A DNA stretch of 64,000 bases from Firm-13 sp037143795 (lineage in GTDB: Bacteria > Bacillota > Clostridia > Saccharofermentanales > Saccharofermentanaceae), in NCBI GenBank assembly GCA_037143795.1, contig JBAWXZ010000012.1:51771-115770 (forward strand). Reading direction: 5' to 3'. The notes under the pieces are model-generated. The model saw nothing but the letters and a program-made list of their open reading frames with translations. It ran no database searches and was not told where the DNA came from. This document shows, in pieces, positions 52,274 through 61,476 of the stretch (the first letter of the stretch is position 1; each line of letters opens with the position of its first letter). Made by a program: the position numbers and the translations under genes.

Positions 52274-53206
52274 ATGGGTACATTTAACCAAAGACCTGGT
52301 GACTGGGTTCCCTTCAAAGATGAAAAAGAGTTGGAGAGGGTTCGCAGTATTAAACGTGAAGATATTACAAATCACCCCAGACCCAATGTACATATCACTG
52401 TTTACAAAGACAGCGAACTTGAGTTGGTCATGCTGACCGATATGTTCAAGCGGGTAATGGATTCAGACCGCTATGATAAGAAGACCGTTATGATAATGCC
52501 TAATCCCGGCACAACCTACCGCAAACTTGCGTATATGATCAATAAGTTTGAAATAAACTGCCGCAATCTCAAGTTCTATATGATGGATGAATGGGCAGAT
52601 AATGATGGAAACATTGCACCCGAGACCTACAAGGCCGGCTTTACCAATTCATTCCTGCGTTTCTTTTACAGCCAGGTAGATGAAAAGCTGCGCATGCCAA
52701 GAGAAAATATTATTGGATTCACCAATGAGAATGTCAGCAGCTACTCCAAAATGATCGCTGAGGACGGCGAGGCAGACGTCATATACTCCGGTCCCGGCTG
52801 GCCTGGCCACCTGGCATTCATTGATCCGGTCAAGGACTGGTTCTGTGATTCCATGGAAGAATACATCAGGCAGCCTGCCAAGGTTGCACACCTGCATCCC
52901 ATGACCGTACTGCAGAACTCCCTGCATGGTTCTTTTGGGTACAGCGGGGATGTTGCCAGCGTTCCTTCCATGGGCGCTATGATCGGACCCCGTGATGTTA
53001 TGAATGCAAAGCATATTATAGATGTGCATGGTATTACAACTTGCGGTACAAAAGTCGCATGGCAGAGGATGATTTCCCGCTTGTGCATCCATGGCCCGGT
53101 TTGCCAGGAATTACCGGCTTCAATCCTTCAACTGCGCGAAACAGAAGTCGCAGTCTCAGAAAGCATTGCTGCAACCATTGAACCCGATTATTTTTTCCAG
53201 TACTAA
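52274..53206 (+). CDS. NagB-like sugar-phosphate deaminase/isomerase, altered active site
   Basis: A 310-residue protein of the NagB/RpiA fold. The phosphate site is MPNPGTTY (about 75-82) and MMDEW (Asp105) matches the conserved MDEY. In the loop that in NagB reads GxGxDGHIAFNEP, this protein has GPGWPGHLAFIDP: Asp is Pro177, His179 is kept and Glu is Asp184. The acid/base Asp of glucosamine-6-phosphate deaminase is thus missing, so the reaction may be isomerisation or elimination on another amino or deoxy sugar. About 45 extra N-terminal residues. A paralogue with a different change lies at 61477. Last gene before a terminator. Confidence 0.82.
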   Translation: MGTFNQRPGDWVPFKDEKELERVRSIKREDITNHPRPNVHITVYKDSELELVMLTDMFKRVMDSDRYDKKTVMIMPNPGTTYRKLAYMINKFEINCRNLKFYMMDEWADNDGNIAPETYKAGFTNSFLRFFYSQVDEKLRMPRENIIGFTNENVSSYSKMIAEDGEADVIYSGPGWPGHLAFIDPVKDWFCDSMEEYIRQPAKVAHLHPMTVLQNSLHGSFGYSGDVASVPSMGAMIGPRDVMNAKHIIDVHGITTCGTKVAWQRMISRLCIHGPVCQELPASILQLRETEVAVSESIAATIEPDYFFQY

Positions 53207-53240
53207 TCATTTAATGACTGAAATCACATCAAATACAGCA

Positions 53241-53285
53241 ATAAACGCCGGAATTTGGCTGAAATGCCGCATTTCCGGCGTTTAT
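53241..53285 (+). terminator. Intrinsic terminator of the catabolic operon
   Basis: ATAAACGCCGGAA pairs perfectly with TTCCGGCGTTTAT (13 bp) around a 19-base region that can itself pair partly. It begins 35 bases after the NagB-like stop and separates the operon from the MFS gene. Confidence 0.75.
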
Positions 53286-53371
53286 TGTATGCAAAACTTA
53301 TTGTCAGCGTAACTCTCTTGTGTTCGAATGAAGACCCTCGATAAGACCCTTCGCGAGAACGGAGATTTTTT

Positions 53372-54571
53372 ATGAAGACGTACCTCAGACAAATTATGAA
53401 TCTTCCCAGGGCTGTGAAACTTCTTATTCTGACAGAAATATTTCTCTCGGTTGCCTCAGGCATTATCAGCATTGAACTGAATTTCCTTTTAAGGGAAAAG
53501 GGTTTTGCAAGTGATAAAATCGGGCAAATCGTATCCTTCGGTACTTTGGTGTCTGCCGCTTTTGCATTTTTTGCCGGATACATAAGCAGCCGCTTCGGAT
53601 ATAAATTCAGCATGGTCATTGGCTGTATTCTGAAAAGTGTTTCGATATTCATATTAGTTTACAGCAGCAGTTATGAAATGCTGGTTTCTGCACGCATGAT
53701 GAATGGCATCGGTGAATGCATGATTTATGTGTGCCTGTTTCCTTATATAATGTCTTTTGTAGACGGACCACTGAAAATAATGGCATTTACACTGCTGTTT
53801 TCGCTGCAGACACTTGCTGCATTTGTCGGATATCTAGCCGCAGGTCTGCTTCCCAATATAATGCCGTCCTATAGACGAATTGTACTTGTCAGCGCTTTTA
53901 CCGTAGCATTAGTAGCGGGTATGCGTTTTTTCCTGCCGAAACCGATGCATGAGCAAAAAGCACCTGCCAAGGTACACCGTACAACTTATCGATATTTAAG
54001 GCAAAAATATGTAATTGCATACTTCCTTTATGTTTTTGTAGGTTATGCAGCCTTTATGCTTTCCTATTCAATGATTAACTTGATCTGCCGGGACTATTTT
54101 TCGATGCCGGACAATAAGATTGCATATATAATCGGGATGATTTCCCTGTTTACAGGGGTACTGCTGTTCCTTACTCCTGTTGTGGTGGAGAAACTGAATC
54201 GATTCCGTCTGAACTTCATATCGATGATCCTTTTGGCTTTTCTATATCCCGCAATAGGCTTCCTGCCAAGAGTATTCTATGTTGTGCTGGTTGTTATTGT
54301 GTCTATCACATTTTTCATAATGGCAGGTTTTATTGACGGCCCGATGCTTGAGATGATATCTGATGAAGAAAAAGGAAGTTTCTCGGGATGCAAACTTCTT
54401 ATGAATTATCTGGGAATCAGTGCAGGGACGCTCACGGCCGGCTGGATCCTGAATTCGTATTCGCGCTATTCCCTGATCTACTATATATCCGGAGCCCTTG
54501 TTGTAATGCAGATTATAATCTATCTGTCCGGAATGAGAAGGCAACTTGAAAAGGGAGTGGAAAGCATGTGA
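53372..54571 (+). CDS. MFS transporter
   Basis: A 399-residue permease with about 12 hydrophobic segments. The motif between helices 2 and 3 is GYISSRFGYKFSM, a variant of the MFS G-x-x-x-D/R-x-x-G-R signature. The central loop (MHEQKAPAKVHRTTYRYLR) splits two six-helix halves. Substrate unknown; its place behind the amino-sugar operon suggests a sugar or product exporter. RBS is weak (GGAGA about 8 bases upstream). It follows the terminator at 53241, so it has its own or read-through transcription. Confidence 0.85.
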   Translation: MKTYLRQIMNLPRAVKLLILTEIFLSVASGIISIELNFLLREKGFASDKIGQIVSFGTLVSAAFAFFAGYISSRFGYKFSMVIGCILKSVSIFILVYSSSYEMLVSARMMNGIGECMIYVCLFPYIMSFVDGPLKIMAFTLLFSLQTLAAFVGYLAAGLLPNIMPSYRRIVLVSAFTVALVAGMRFFLPKPMHEQKAPAKVHRTTYRYLRQKYVIAYFLYVFVGYAAFMLSYSMINLICRDYFSMPDNKIAYIIGMISLFTGVLLFLTPVVVEKLNRFRLNFISMILLAFLYPAIGFLPRVFYVVLVVIVSITFFIMAGFIDGPMLEMISDEEKGSFSGCKLLMNYLGISAGTLTAGWILNSYSRYSLIYYISGALVVMQIIIYLSGMRRQLEKGVESM

Positions 54572-55184
54572 AAACGGCTGAGCTCCTTTTCCTATATATT
54601 TTTTAAAAAACAATGACGGCTCTAAGGCGAGCATGAATATTTCTAGATTCCCGTTTGCAGAAGTAAAGATGGAGAGAAATCTACGTTTAGAATTACCACG
54701 ATCATTTGAAACAAATATGATAGACGTTACTCTACAGCTAGAAACGCTCTATTATCAATGTTCTTTCAACTAATACAAAAAATCAAAGTATGATCATTCA
54801 TCCATCGCAAAAATGAGGTTTTCCATCCGCTGCTATCATTTACTTGCATCCAGGAATTTAACTAACTTTCAAATATGTCAATTGAATGGAATATCTAAAA
54901 GAACAAGATTGTATGTCATTTTGCCTGATTTAAAAATGACACGGAATGCTTTGACTTTTTTGCTTATCGAGACATTACACAGTGTTCGAATAATTTAAAT
55001 AATTACAAGAAGAAATAATATAGAAGAAAAAACTCTAAGAAATTAAAATAAATTTAACAAAGAAGTCATAAGTGATAAAATTATAATCAAATTGAAAAAA
55101 TAATTGTGCAAATAATCTTTTCCGAATAAATGATTATTTCATGTTGAAATTAATTAGAGGATATGTTACACTCCTATTAATACC
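54572..55184. other. AT-rich non-coding gap
   Basis: About 610 bases between the MFS gene and the ROK regulator. Very AT-rich, with no frame showing both a ribosome site and protein-like composition. No hairpin with a T-run was found. It marks the change from the moderately GC-balanced left cluster to the AT-rich right cluster. The 100 bases before 55185 probably hold the ROK gene's promoter. Confidence 0.5.
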
Positions 55185-55231
55185 TCGAACAAATGATTTT
55201 TATTATTAATTTGGAGGTCGAACAAATGATT
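55185..55231 (+). repeat. 14-bp direct repeat across the ROK start codon
   Basis: TCGAACAAATGATT occurs at 55185-55198 and 55218-55231. The second copy contains the real start (ATG at 55226, preceded by GGAGG); the first contains an in-frame ATG at 55192 region without a ribosome site. It looks like a duplicated start region or a pair of regulator half-sites. Confidence 0.6.
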
Positions 55232-56455
55232 AGAATAGATAAGATCGGTGCAAATGAAAAGGAAAACAACATTCTATCCATTATAGAATGTATAGTTAAC
55301 ACCGACGAAATCTCAACAAACGAGATCATGGGTGCCTCCAAGGTGAGTTCTGCGACAGTCAGTCGTGGGATCAATTTTCTTAAACAAAAGAATCTAATCG
55401 TAATTAATGGCAAAGGAATTACTGAGTGTGGCAGAAGACCGGAAATATATAGTTTGAATGCCGTCTTTGGTTATGTCATACATTATGAATTTTGCACAGG
55501 GAAAATCTCTGGTTGCCTTGCAGATTTAAGTGGAACCATCCTGAGTGAAGTTGAAGCTCCCATTGACCTTGAACCGTCCATTAAGATACTTCAGACTGAA
55601 CTGATCAGCATTCGCGATCAAATGATTCTTGAAGCGCAAATTTCTAAAGATAAAATACTGGCTGCTGGAATTTCTGTTCCTGGCGTGGTAGATGAAAATT
55701 ATCTCCACATTGAGAGGATTCCCAATATTTATAACTTGCAGAACATCAATGTATTGGAGGGCATAAAAGAAGCCTTAGATCTTCCAGTCATTATCAATAA
55801 TGTTTCAAAATTGGCCACTATTGGAGAAAAGTATACGAGTTATCCTGATTGTAAGCATATGGTTTTTATGAATTTTACCGATTCTTATGGAATCGGCGGC
55901 GGTATTATTATCAATGGCGAACTTTACTATGGTAATCGTCGGTCAGCCGGTGAAATTGGTGACATGTTCTTTAATCAGACTAATTTTGAAACTGAATATC
56001 ATAATAATATGGGTTGTCTGGAAAGTTATTCAGGAATTCAGATATTATATAACCGACTAAATGATGCAATGGGCATCGGACGTGCCAGAATATTGCAGCA
56101 GCTTCTTGATGAATCCGGAAACAAAGTACTTAATTTAGATATTATTGAGCAGGCAGTTGTAAAGCAGGATTATGATGTATGCGAAATATTGGATGAAATT
56201 ACTAAAATATGGTCTTCGGCGATCATTAATATATTTTCGTTAATTGATCCTGAAATTTTAGTGATAGGCGGAGCAATAAGCAGTCAAAATCAAACCATTA
56301 TTAATAAAATAAAGTTTTTTGTATCAAAGGGGCTGTATCGTACACCTGATATTCGGGCAAGTGACTTAGGATACCGTGCACAAGTTATTGGCGGCATATA
56401 CCTTCTTAAAGAATTCGTCTATAACAAAATCATTGCAAAAGTAGTATTTGATTAA
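55226..56455 (+). CDS. ROK-family transcriptional regulator
   Basis: A 409-residue regulator. N-terminal winged helix: ISTNEIMGASKVSSATVSRG, INFLKQKNLIVING. The ROK sugar-binding domain follows with AAGISVPGVVDENY, NNVSKLATIGE, YGIGGGIIINGELYYGNRRS and LVIGGAISSQ-like (ILVIGGAISSQ). The zinc motif C-x-C-G-x-x-G-C of classic ROK proteins is reduced to NNMGCLESY, leaving one Cys. It presumably controls the ribose-type ABC operon that follows. The ATG at 55226 is chosen by TTGGAGG. Confidence 0.9.
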   Translation: MIRIDKIGANEKENNILSIIECIVNTDEISTNEIMGASKVSSATVSRGINFLKQKNLIVINGKGITECGRRPEIYSLNAVFGYVIHYEFCTGKISGCLADLSGTILSEVEAPIDLEPSIKILQTELISIRDQMILEAQISKDKILAAGISVPGVVDENYLHIERIPNIYNLQNINVLEGIKEALDLPVIINNVSKLATIGEKYTSYPDCKHMVFMNFTDSYGIGGGIIINGELYYGNRRSAGEIGDMFFNQTNFETEYHNNMGCLESYSGIQILYNRLNDAMGIGRARILQQLLDESGNKVLNLDIIEQAVVKQDYDVCEILDEITKIWSSAIINIFSLIDPEILVIGGAISSQNQTIINKIKFFVSKGLYRTPDIRASDLGYRAQVIGGIYLLKEFVYNKIIAKVVFD

Positions 56456-56480
56456 GATTGGTACAAATACGCGGGACCAT

Positions 56481-56510
56481 TTTTGATTAATTAAAAAAAT
56501 TCAATCAAAA
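56481..56510. promoter_or_regulatory. Inverted repeat upstream of the ABC operon, possible ROK operator
   Basis: TTTTGATT at 56481-56488 and AATCAAAA at 56503-56510 are exact reverse complements, with a 14-base AT-only spacer except one C. It lies 130-160 bases before the ABC ATPase gene and just after the regulator gene. Confidence 0.35.
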
Positions 56511-56639
56511 TGAATTTTCGAATTCGTGAGTTAGATTGGAGGGCAATCAAATTTGAAATTTTGCTAAAGAAATATATACCTAAACACGATAATAAATATA
56601 TATACAATTATTTCATATTAGTAAGAAGAGGGTGATAAT

Positions 56640-58133
56640 GTGCAATCTGATCAGAGTATATTTCTCAGTCTGAAAAATGTAACAAAATCTTTTCCAGGTG
56701 TTCTGGCTTTGAATCAAGTCAGCCTGGAGGTAAAGAGCGGGACAGTATTGGCATTGGTTGGTGAAAATGGTGCAGGAAAATCTACACTTATGAAAATATT
56801 ATCAGGTGTATATCATATGGATTCCGGTGAAATTTACATATCCGGGGAAAAGGTCGAAATCAGCAGCCCGTTATCTTCACAACATATGGGAATCAGTATA
56901 ATATATCAGGAATTAAATTCATTACTGAACATGAATATTGCCGAAAATGTTTTCATCGGTAGAGAAACACGCAAAAGAGGACTAATTGATAAAAAACTTA
57001 TGCATGAGAAAACCAAAGAACTATTGCATAAAGTTGGTCTTGATATTGATACATGGACTATGACAAATACCTTGTCAACCGCACAAAAACAGATGATTGA
57101 GGTCGCCAAGGCACTGTCATTTAATGCCAGACTGATAATCATGGATGAACCGACTTCATCGCTGACAGACACAGAAACAAATACACTTTTCGATATTGTA
57201 AGAAGGCTAAAGAGCAATGGCGTTGCCGTCATTTTCATTACTCATCGCCTCAAAGAGATTTTCGAAATATCCGATGAAGTCGCTGTTATGCGTGATGGTG
57301 AAATGGTTACAACATTTATTACGGCTCAGACAAATGAAAACGAAATCATCAACAACATGGTCGGACGTGATGTGAAAAATATATTTGCTAAAGAAGCCGC
57401 TGAAATATCTGACGTTCTACTTGAAGTAAAAAACCTAAGTACAAAAGGCCTGCTGCGTGACATCAATTTCAAAGTGCACAAAGGAGAAATACTTGGATTT
57501 GCGGGGCTTGTGGGTGCTGGTCGTTCCGAGGTTATGCGTGCTGTCTTTGGTATTGACAGACGAGAAACAGGTGATATTTACATTAACGGGCAGAAAGTAA
57601 TAATCACTAACACAGTCGATGCGATCAAAAACGGACTCGGATTCGTCCCTGAGGACCGTAAGGAACAAGGGTTGATCCTAAAAATGAATATAACAAAAAA
57701 TATATCAATGGCGGCTCTGGAAAATTTTCGCAAAAGAGGACTTATTGATAAAAAGAGAGAAAAGAAAGAAGCAAGGAAGTACATTGAATCCCTGCAGATA
57801 AAAACTCCAAGTGAAGATCAGATTGTAGCTAATCTATCAGGGGGAAATCAACAAAAGGTTGTTATTGGTAAATGGATGGAAATAAAGCCCAGGATCTTGA
57901 TTCTGGATGAACCAACCAGAGGAATTGATGTCAAGACAAAAAAAGAGATATATATGTTGATGTCAAAACTCGCGCAGCAGGGAGTGGCAATTATTATGAT
58001 ATCTTCGGAATTGCCGGAAATTCTTGGAATGGCAGACCGCATTGTTGTCATGCATGAGGGGACGATTAAAGGAGAATTATTAAGAAAGGAAGCTACACAG
58101 GAAAGTATTATGAAACTGGCTATGTTGAACTAG
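56640..58133 (+). CDS. Ribose/galactose-type sugar ABC ATPase (tandem domains)
   Basis: A 497-residue CUT2-family ATPase energising the permease encoded next. The first domain has Walker A GENGAGKST (about 39-47), signature LSTAQKQMIEVAKAL and Walker B LIIMDEPTSSL. The second has degenerate Walker A GLVGAGRSE, signature NLSGGNQQKVVIGKW and ILILDEPTRGID, as usual for RbsA/MglA. GTG start at 56640 with GAGGGTG upstream. First structural gene of the rightward operon. Confidence 0.94.
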   Translation: MQSDQSIFLSLKNVTKSFPGVLALNQVSLEVKSGTVLALVGENGAGKSTLMKILSGVYHMDSGEIYISGEKVEISSPLSSQHMGISIIYQELNSLLNMNIAENVFIGRETRKRGLIDKKLMHEKTKELLHKVGLDIDTWTMTNTLSTAQKQMIEVAKALSFNARLIIMDEPTSSLTDTETNTLFDIVRRLKSNGVAVIFITHRLKEIFEISDEVAVMRDGEMVTTFITAQTNENEIINNMVGRDVKNIFAKEAAEISDVLLEVKNLSTKGLLRDINFKVHKGEILGFAGLVGAGRSEVMRAVFGIDRRETGDIYINGQKVIITNTVDAIKNGLGFVPEDRKEQGLILKMNITKNISMAALENFRKRGLIDKKREKKEARKYIESLQIKTPSEDQIVANLSGGNQQKVVIGKWMEIKPRILILDEPTRGIDVKTKKEIYMLMSKLAQQGVAIIMISSELPEILGMADRIVVMHEGTIKGELLRKEATQESIMKLAMLN

Positions 58134-58199
58134 TCTAAAAACTAATATCGGAGCAAGCTGTTGGAAAATAATTAAATAGTAAAAAAGGATGTGAATGCG

Positions 58200-59189
58200 A
58201 TGTCTGTAACTGGTGAATCCACCCAAACTATGATAAATGGAATCTGGAAAAAAGTTAAAAAGAACTCATCTGTCAGTCTGTTATTCATTCTGATTGCAAT
58301 GATTGCAATAATGCTCATTATAAGTCCTCCTTTTCGTTCAATCACCAATCTAATGTCGGTAATGAAACTGTTTGTTCCTATTGCAATAGCAGGTATCGGT
58401 GTATGCATGATAATCATAACAGGAGGGATTGACCTTTCATTGGGTTCGGTCTATGGATTGGCTGGAGTTATTTCGACTCTCGTTCTATCCAAAACGAATC
58501 TGAACGTATTCTTCGCAATTGTGCTTGGCGTTGCTGCCGCTGCAATGTTTGGTCTGTTTAACGGTCTTGTGATTGTCAAAATAAATTTGCCGCCATTTAT
58601 TGCTACATTGGCGAGTATGAGTATTGCTCGCGGTTTATGTTATGTCATAACACAAGGATATCCGATTACTGGTATTGAATCTGATTTTTTCTTTATTGGA
58701 CAAGGCTCAATTGCCGGTATCCCGACAGCCGTCTGGTGCATGGTAGTCGTTGCCATTGCTTTCTCTATATTTTTGAATAAAACCGTAACTGGCAGAAGAA
58801 TTTATGCAGTTGGAGGGAACGAAGAAGCTACCCGGATTTCTGGTGTTAACACTGGCAAAATCAAAATTCTGGTATACACTCTTTGCAGTGCTCTTGCTGG
58901 ATTTGCAGGAATAATAACTGCATCAAAGTTGGGAATAGGACAACCAACCAGTGGAACTGGTTTTGAAATGGATGCAATAGCCGCAGTAGCTATTGGCGGA
59001 GCTTCTTTGTCTGGTGGCTCAGGCACCGTCGCCGGTACGATTATTGGAGCAGCGATAATGGGAATACTCCGTAATGCCTTAGTTCTTCTGTCTGTGGATG
59101 CATACTGGCAGCAACTCATTATCGGATGTGTGATTCTAATAGCCGTCGCCGCGGATCAGATAAGCAAAAAGCGAGACAGAAAACACTAA
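58200..59189 (+). CDS. Ribose-type sugar ABC permease
   Basis: A 329-residue RbsC-like permease with about eight to ten hydrophobic segments. GGIDLSLGSVYGLAGV (about 77-92) is the CUT2 signature. FNGLVIVKINLPPFIATLAS and GGNEEATRISGVNTGKIKI follow in the normal order. Start ATG 58200 is preferred over GTG 58191 for spacing from AAAAAGGA. Probably forms a homodimer channel with the preceding ATPase. Confidence 0.94.
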   Translation: MSVTGESTQTMINGIWKKVKKNSSVSLLFILIAMIAIMLIISPPFRSITNLMSVMKLFVPIAIAGIGVCMIIITGGIDLSLGSVYGLAGVISTLVLSKTNLNVFFAIVLGVAAAAMFGLFNGLVIVKINLPPFIATLASMSIARGLCYVITQGYPITGIESDFFFIGQGSIAGIPTAVWCMVVVAIAFSIFLNKTVTGRRIYAVGGNEEATRISGVNTGKIKILVYTLCSALAGFAGIITASKLGIGQPTSGTGFEMDAIAAVAIGGASLSGGSGTVAGTIIGAAIMGILRNALVLLSVDAYWQQLIIGCVILIAVAADQISKKRDRKH

Positions 59190-59277
59190 TCAGAATAGAC
59201 AAGCTAAGTATGCAAAGAAAAGGCAAGGGGAAACATCAGCGAAAGCTGGAAAATTCACAAAAATGAGGAGAAAGAGA

Positions 59278-60336
59278 ATGAAAAAAACAACTATGGTTGC
59301 TATGGTTCTGGCAATGGTCCTTACATTAGGTGCTTGTTCAGGTCCGGGTAGTGGGAACGAATCAAAACAGACGACAAAAGCAGTCACCGGGGAGACTTCA
59401 TCAGCAATAGCAGCTCCTGAGAAAAAAGACCCCAAAGATATTACAATTGCAGTTGTCCCACAGCAATTGGGTAATGTGGTATTCCTTCCTGCTAAAGAAG
59501 CAGCGGAAGCCAAAGCGAAAGAATTGGGTATCAACATTGAATGGATTGCACCAACAAAAGCAGAGGCATCAGAGCAAGTTGGTGTAATAGAAGGTTTGAT
59601 AGAAAAGGGTGTTGATGGGATCGCAATAAGCTGTAATAATCCGGATGCATTGAAAGATGTATTAGCCAGGGCAATAAGCGAAGGAATTATGGTTTCAACT
59701 TTTGATGCTGATTCACCATTGAGCGGTCGTGCTTTTTATGCCGGAACTGCAAACTATCAGGCTGGCGTAATCTGTGCTCAGGAAATGATCAAATTATTTA
59801 AGGACAGCGGCCTGGAAAAAGTTAGGATTGCTCAGTTAGAAGGCATTCCTGGTGCTTTTGATATTGAAGCCCGGAAAAGTGGTTTTGCGGATACAATTAA
59901 AGGTACAAACCTCGAAATTGTATATTCAGGCGCCTGTGATGATGATGTTGATAAAGCTGTTGAATTAATTGAATCATATACCCGTGCTAACGGTGAGTCG
60001 ATCGATGCTTGGTTTATGTCTGGTGGATGGCCATATATTGTAACACCCGAAGCTACACCTGAGGTCAATAAATGGAAGACATCAGATCCTTTGCATAAAG
60101 TAGTGACCATGGATGTTTTCCCTACCTCAATAGGATTTTTTGACAAAGGATTGATAGATGTCGCTGTTGGACAAAGTTTTTACTCCATGGGTGAAGCCAG
60201 TGTTGATAATCTCTACAAGTTAATTATGGGCGAAGAAATTGTTGCAACTGAAGTTAAAGGTGTTGGCAAGTTTATTGATACAGGTGTACAAATTATAACG
60301 CCTGAAAATTATAAAGAGCAAATAATAGCAGAGTAA
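59278..60336 (+). CDS. Sugar ABC substrate-binding lipoprotein (RbsB-type)
   Basis: A 352-residue lipoprotein (LTLGACSG lipobox, Cys near residue 20) of the periplasmic-binding-protein 4 / RbsB family. Landmarks are DITIAVVPQQLGNVVFLPA, EGLIEKGVDGIAISCNNPDA, STFDADSPLSGRAFYAGTAN (ligand-site Asp and Arg) and VAVGQSFYSMGEASVDNL. GGAG precedes the ATG. Its position after ATPase and permease is common in this importer type. Ligand unknown: a monosaccharide or amino/deoxy sugar. Confidence 0.93.
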   Translation: MKKTTMVAMVLAMVLTLGACSGPGSGNESKQTTKAVTGETSSAIAAPEKKDPKDITIAVVPQQLGNVVFLPAKEAAEAKAKELGINIEWIAPTKAEASEQVGVIEGLIEKGVDGIAISCNNPDALKDVLARAISEGIMVSTFDADSPLSGRAFYAGTANYQAGVICAQEMIKLFKDSGLEKVRIAQLEGIPGAFDIEARKSGFADTIKGTNLEIVYSGACDDDVDKAVELIESYTRANGESIDAWFMSGGWPYIVTPEATPEVNKWKTSDPLHKVVTMDVFPTSIGFFDKGLIDVAVGQSFYSMGEASVDNLYKLIMGEEIVATEVKGVGKFIDTGVQIITPENYKEQIIAE

Positions 60337-60366
60337 ATATATTGTTTGTTTTCGAAAAGGGTCGTC

Positions 60367-60395
60367 CCGCCGCCGCCGGTTTTCGGCGGCGGCGG
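60367..60395. repeat. Perfect 11-bp GC-only hairpin after the binding-protein gene
   Basis: CCGCCGCCGCC / GGCGGCGGCGG around loop GGTTTTC. It stands out in AT-rich surroundings, 30 bases after the binding-protein stop. Followed by ATTCTATTTG rather than a clean T-run. Likely an mRNA-stabilising or partially terminating element that sets binding-protein level above that of the downstream enzymes. Confidence 0.65.
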
Positions 60396-60462
60396 ATTCT
60401 ATTTGAATGGTATGCGACAAAATTTAAATGCTTTCAAACTTGTTATGATGGAGGCCCGAATA

Positions 60463-61434
60463 ATGCGGAGAATCAAATGGGGCATTCTTGGTGCTGCAGA
60501 TATTGCAAGAAGCTGTATGATTCCAGCTATGAAAACAGCCCCCAATTGTCAGTTATTTGCAATTGCTAGCAGAAGCTTTGAAAAAGCAGAAGCGTTAAGA
60601 GTATCCGAAGGCTTTGAAAAAGCCTATGGAAGTTATTGGGAATTACTGACAGACAAAGAAATTGAGGCTGTCTACATTCCCTTACCTAATTCATTGCATA
60701 AGGAATGGGTGATCAAGGCAGCAGAACAAGGTAAGCACATTTTGTGTGAAAAACCTTTGGCTGGTTCAGAAAAGGATGTTATTGAAATGGTTGCTGCTTG
60801 TGAAAAGTCAGGAGTCATCTTGATGGAGGCATTTCCATATCTGCATAGCCCACTCATTGAATCTGTCAAGGAAAACATAAACGCGGGACTGATCGGGAAG
60901 CCTGCATTTATTGAGACCACATTCCTGACTTGCGGTTATCCGGATGAAAATATCACAGTATTGCGAGAAATGCTCGGAGGATCGGTCTATGATGTCGGGT
61001 GCTATAATATCAGTCTTCTTCTAACTTTATTAGGAGAAGAACCTGCACTTGTTAATGCATACGCACACTTTTCGCATATGAATACAGATGATTTTGCATC
61101 TGCTTATTTTGAATTTCCGAGCGGCTGCAAGGCTTCTATGATATCTGGGATGTGTTCATCCCAGCGTGCAGATCGGTTTTTTATTTATGGAACTAAAGGA
61201 ACAATTGAAGTTATGCTTCCATACAATGTATTTGGAAGTGTTGAATACACAATTCAAAATCAGGAAAAAACTGAAGTCATAAAAATTGATGTGCCTAATA
61301 ATTATAAACTTGAAATTGAACAGATGGGGAGATGCATTATCTACGGAGAATCTCCTCAGGTTAGTTCTGCATTTTCTGTTATGCAAGCTCGCACAATGGA
61401 TCGTGTTTTAAGTAGTATAGGATATATTAAGTAA
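60463..61434 (+). CDS. Gfo/Idh/MocA-family sugar oxidoreductase
   Basis: A 323-residue NAD(P)-dependent dehydrogenase. Rossmann motif WGILGAADIAR (about 5-15), then AVYIPLPNSLHKEWVIKAAEQG, the EKPLAG motif with catalytic Lys (about 92-97), and the C-terminal alpha/beta substrate domain containing GGSVYDVGCYNI with the conserved Asp/His-equivalent region. Oxidises a sugar, inositol-like or amino-sugar substrate. Start 60463 follows GATGGAGG; the frame extends upstream through the GC hairpin without a start site. Confidence 0.9.
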   Translation: MRRIKWGILGAADIARSCMIPAMKTAPNCQLFAIASRSFEKAEALRVSEGFEKAYGSYWELLTDKEIEAVYIPLPNSLHKEWVIKAAEQGKHILCEKPLAGSEKDVIEMVAACEKSGVILMEAFPYLHSPLIESVKENINAGLIGKPAFIETTFLTCGYPDENITVLREMLGGSVYDVGCYNISLLLTLLGEEPALVNAYAHFSHMNTDDFASAYFEFPSGCKASMISGMCSSQRADRFFIYGTKGTIEVMLPYNVFGSVEYTIQNQEKTEVIKIDVPNNYKLEIEQMGRCIIYGESPQVSSAFSVMQARTMDRVLSSIGYIK

Positions 61435-61476
61435 ATGTAAATTGATAATAGATTATAAATAAATGGAGGAAAATAT

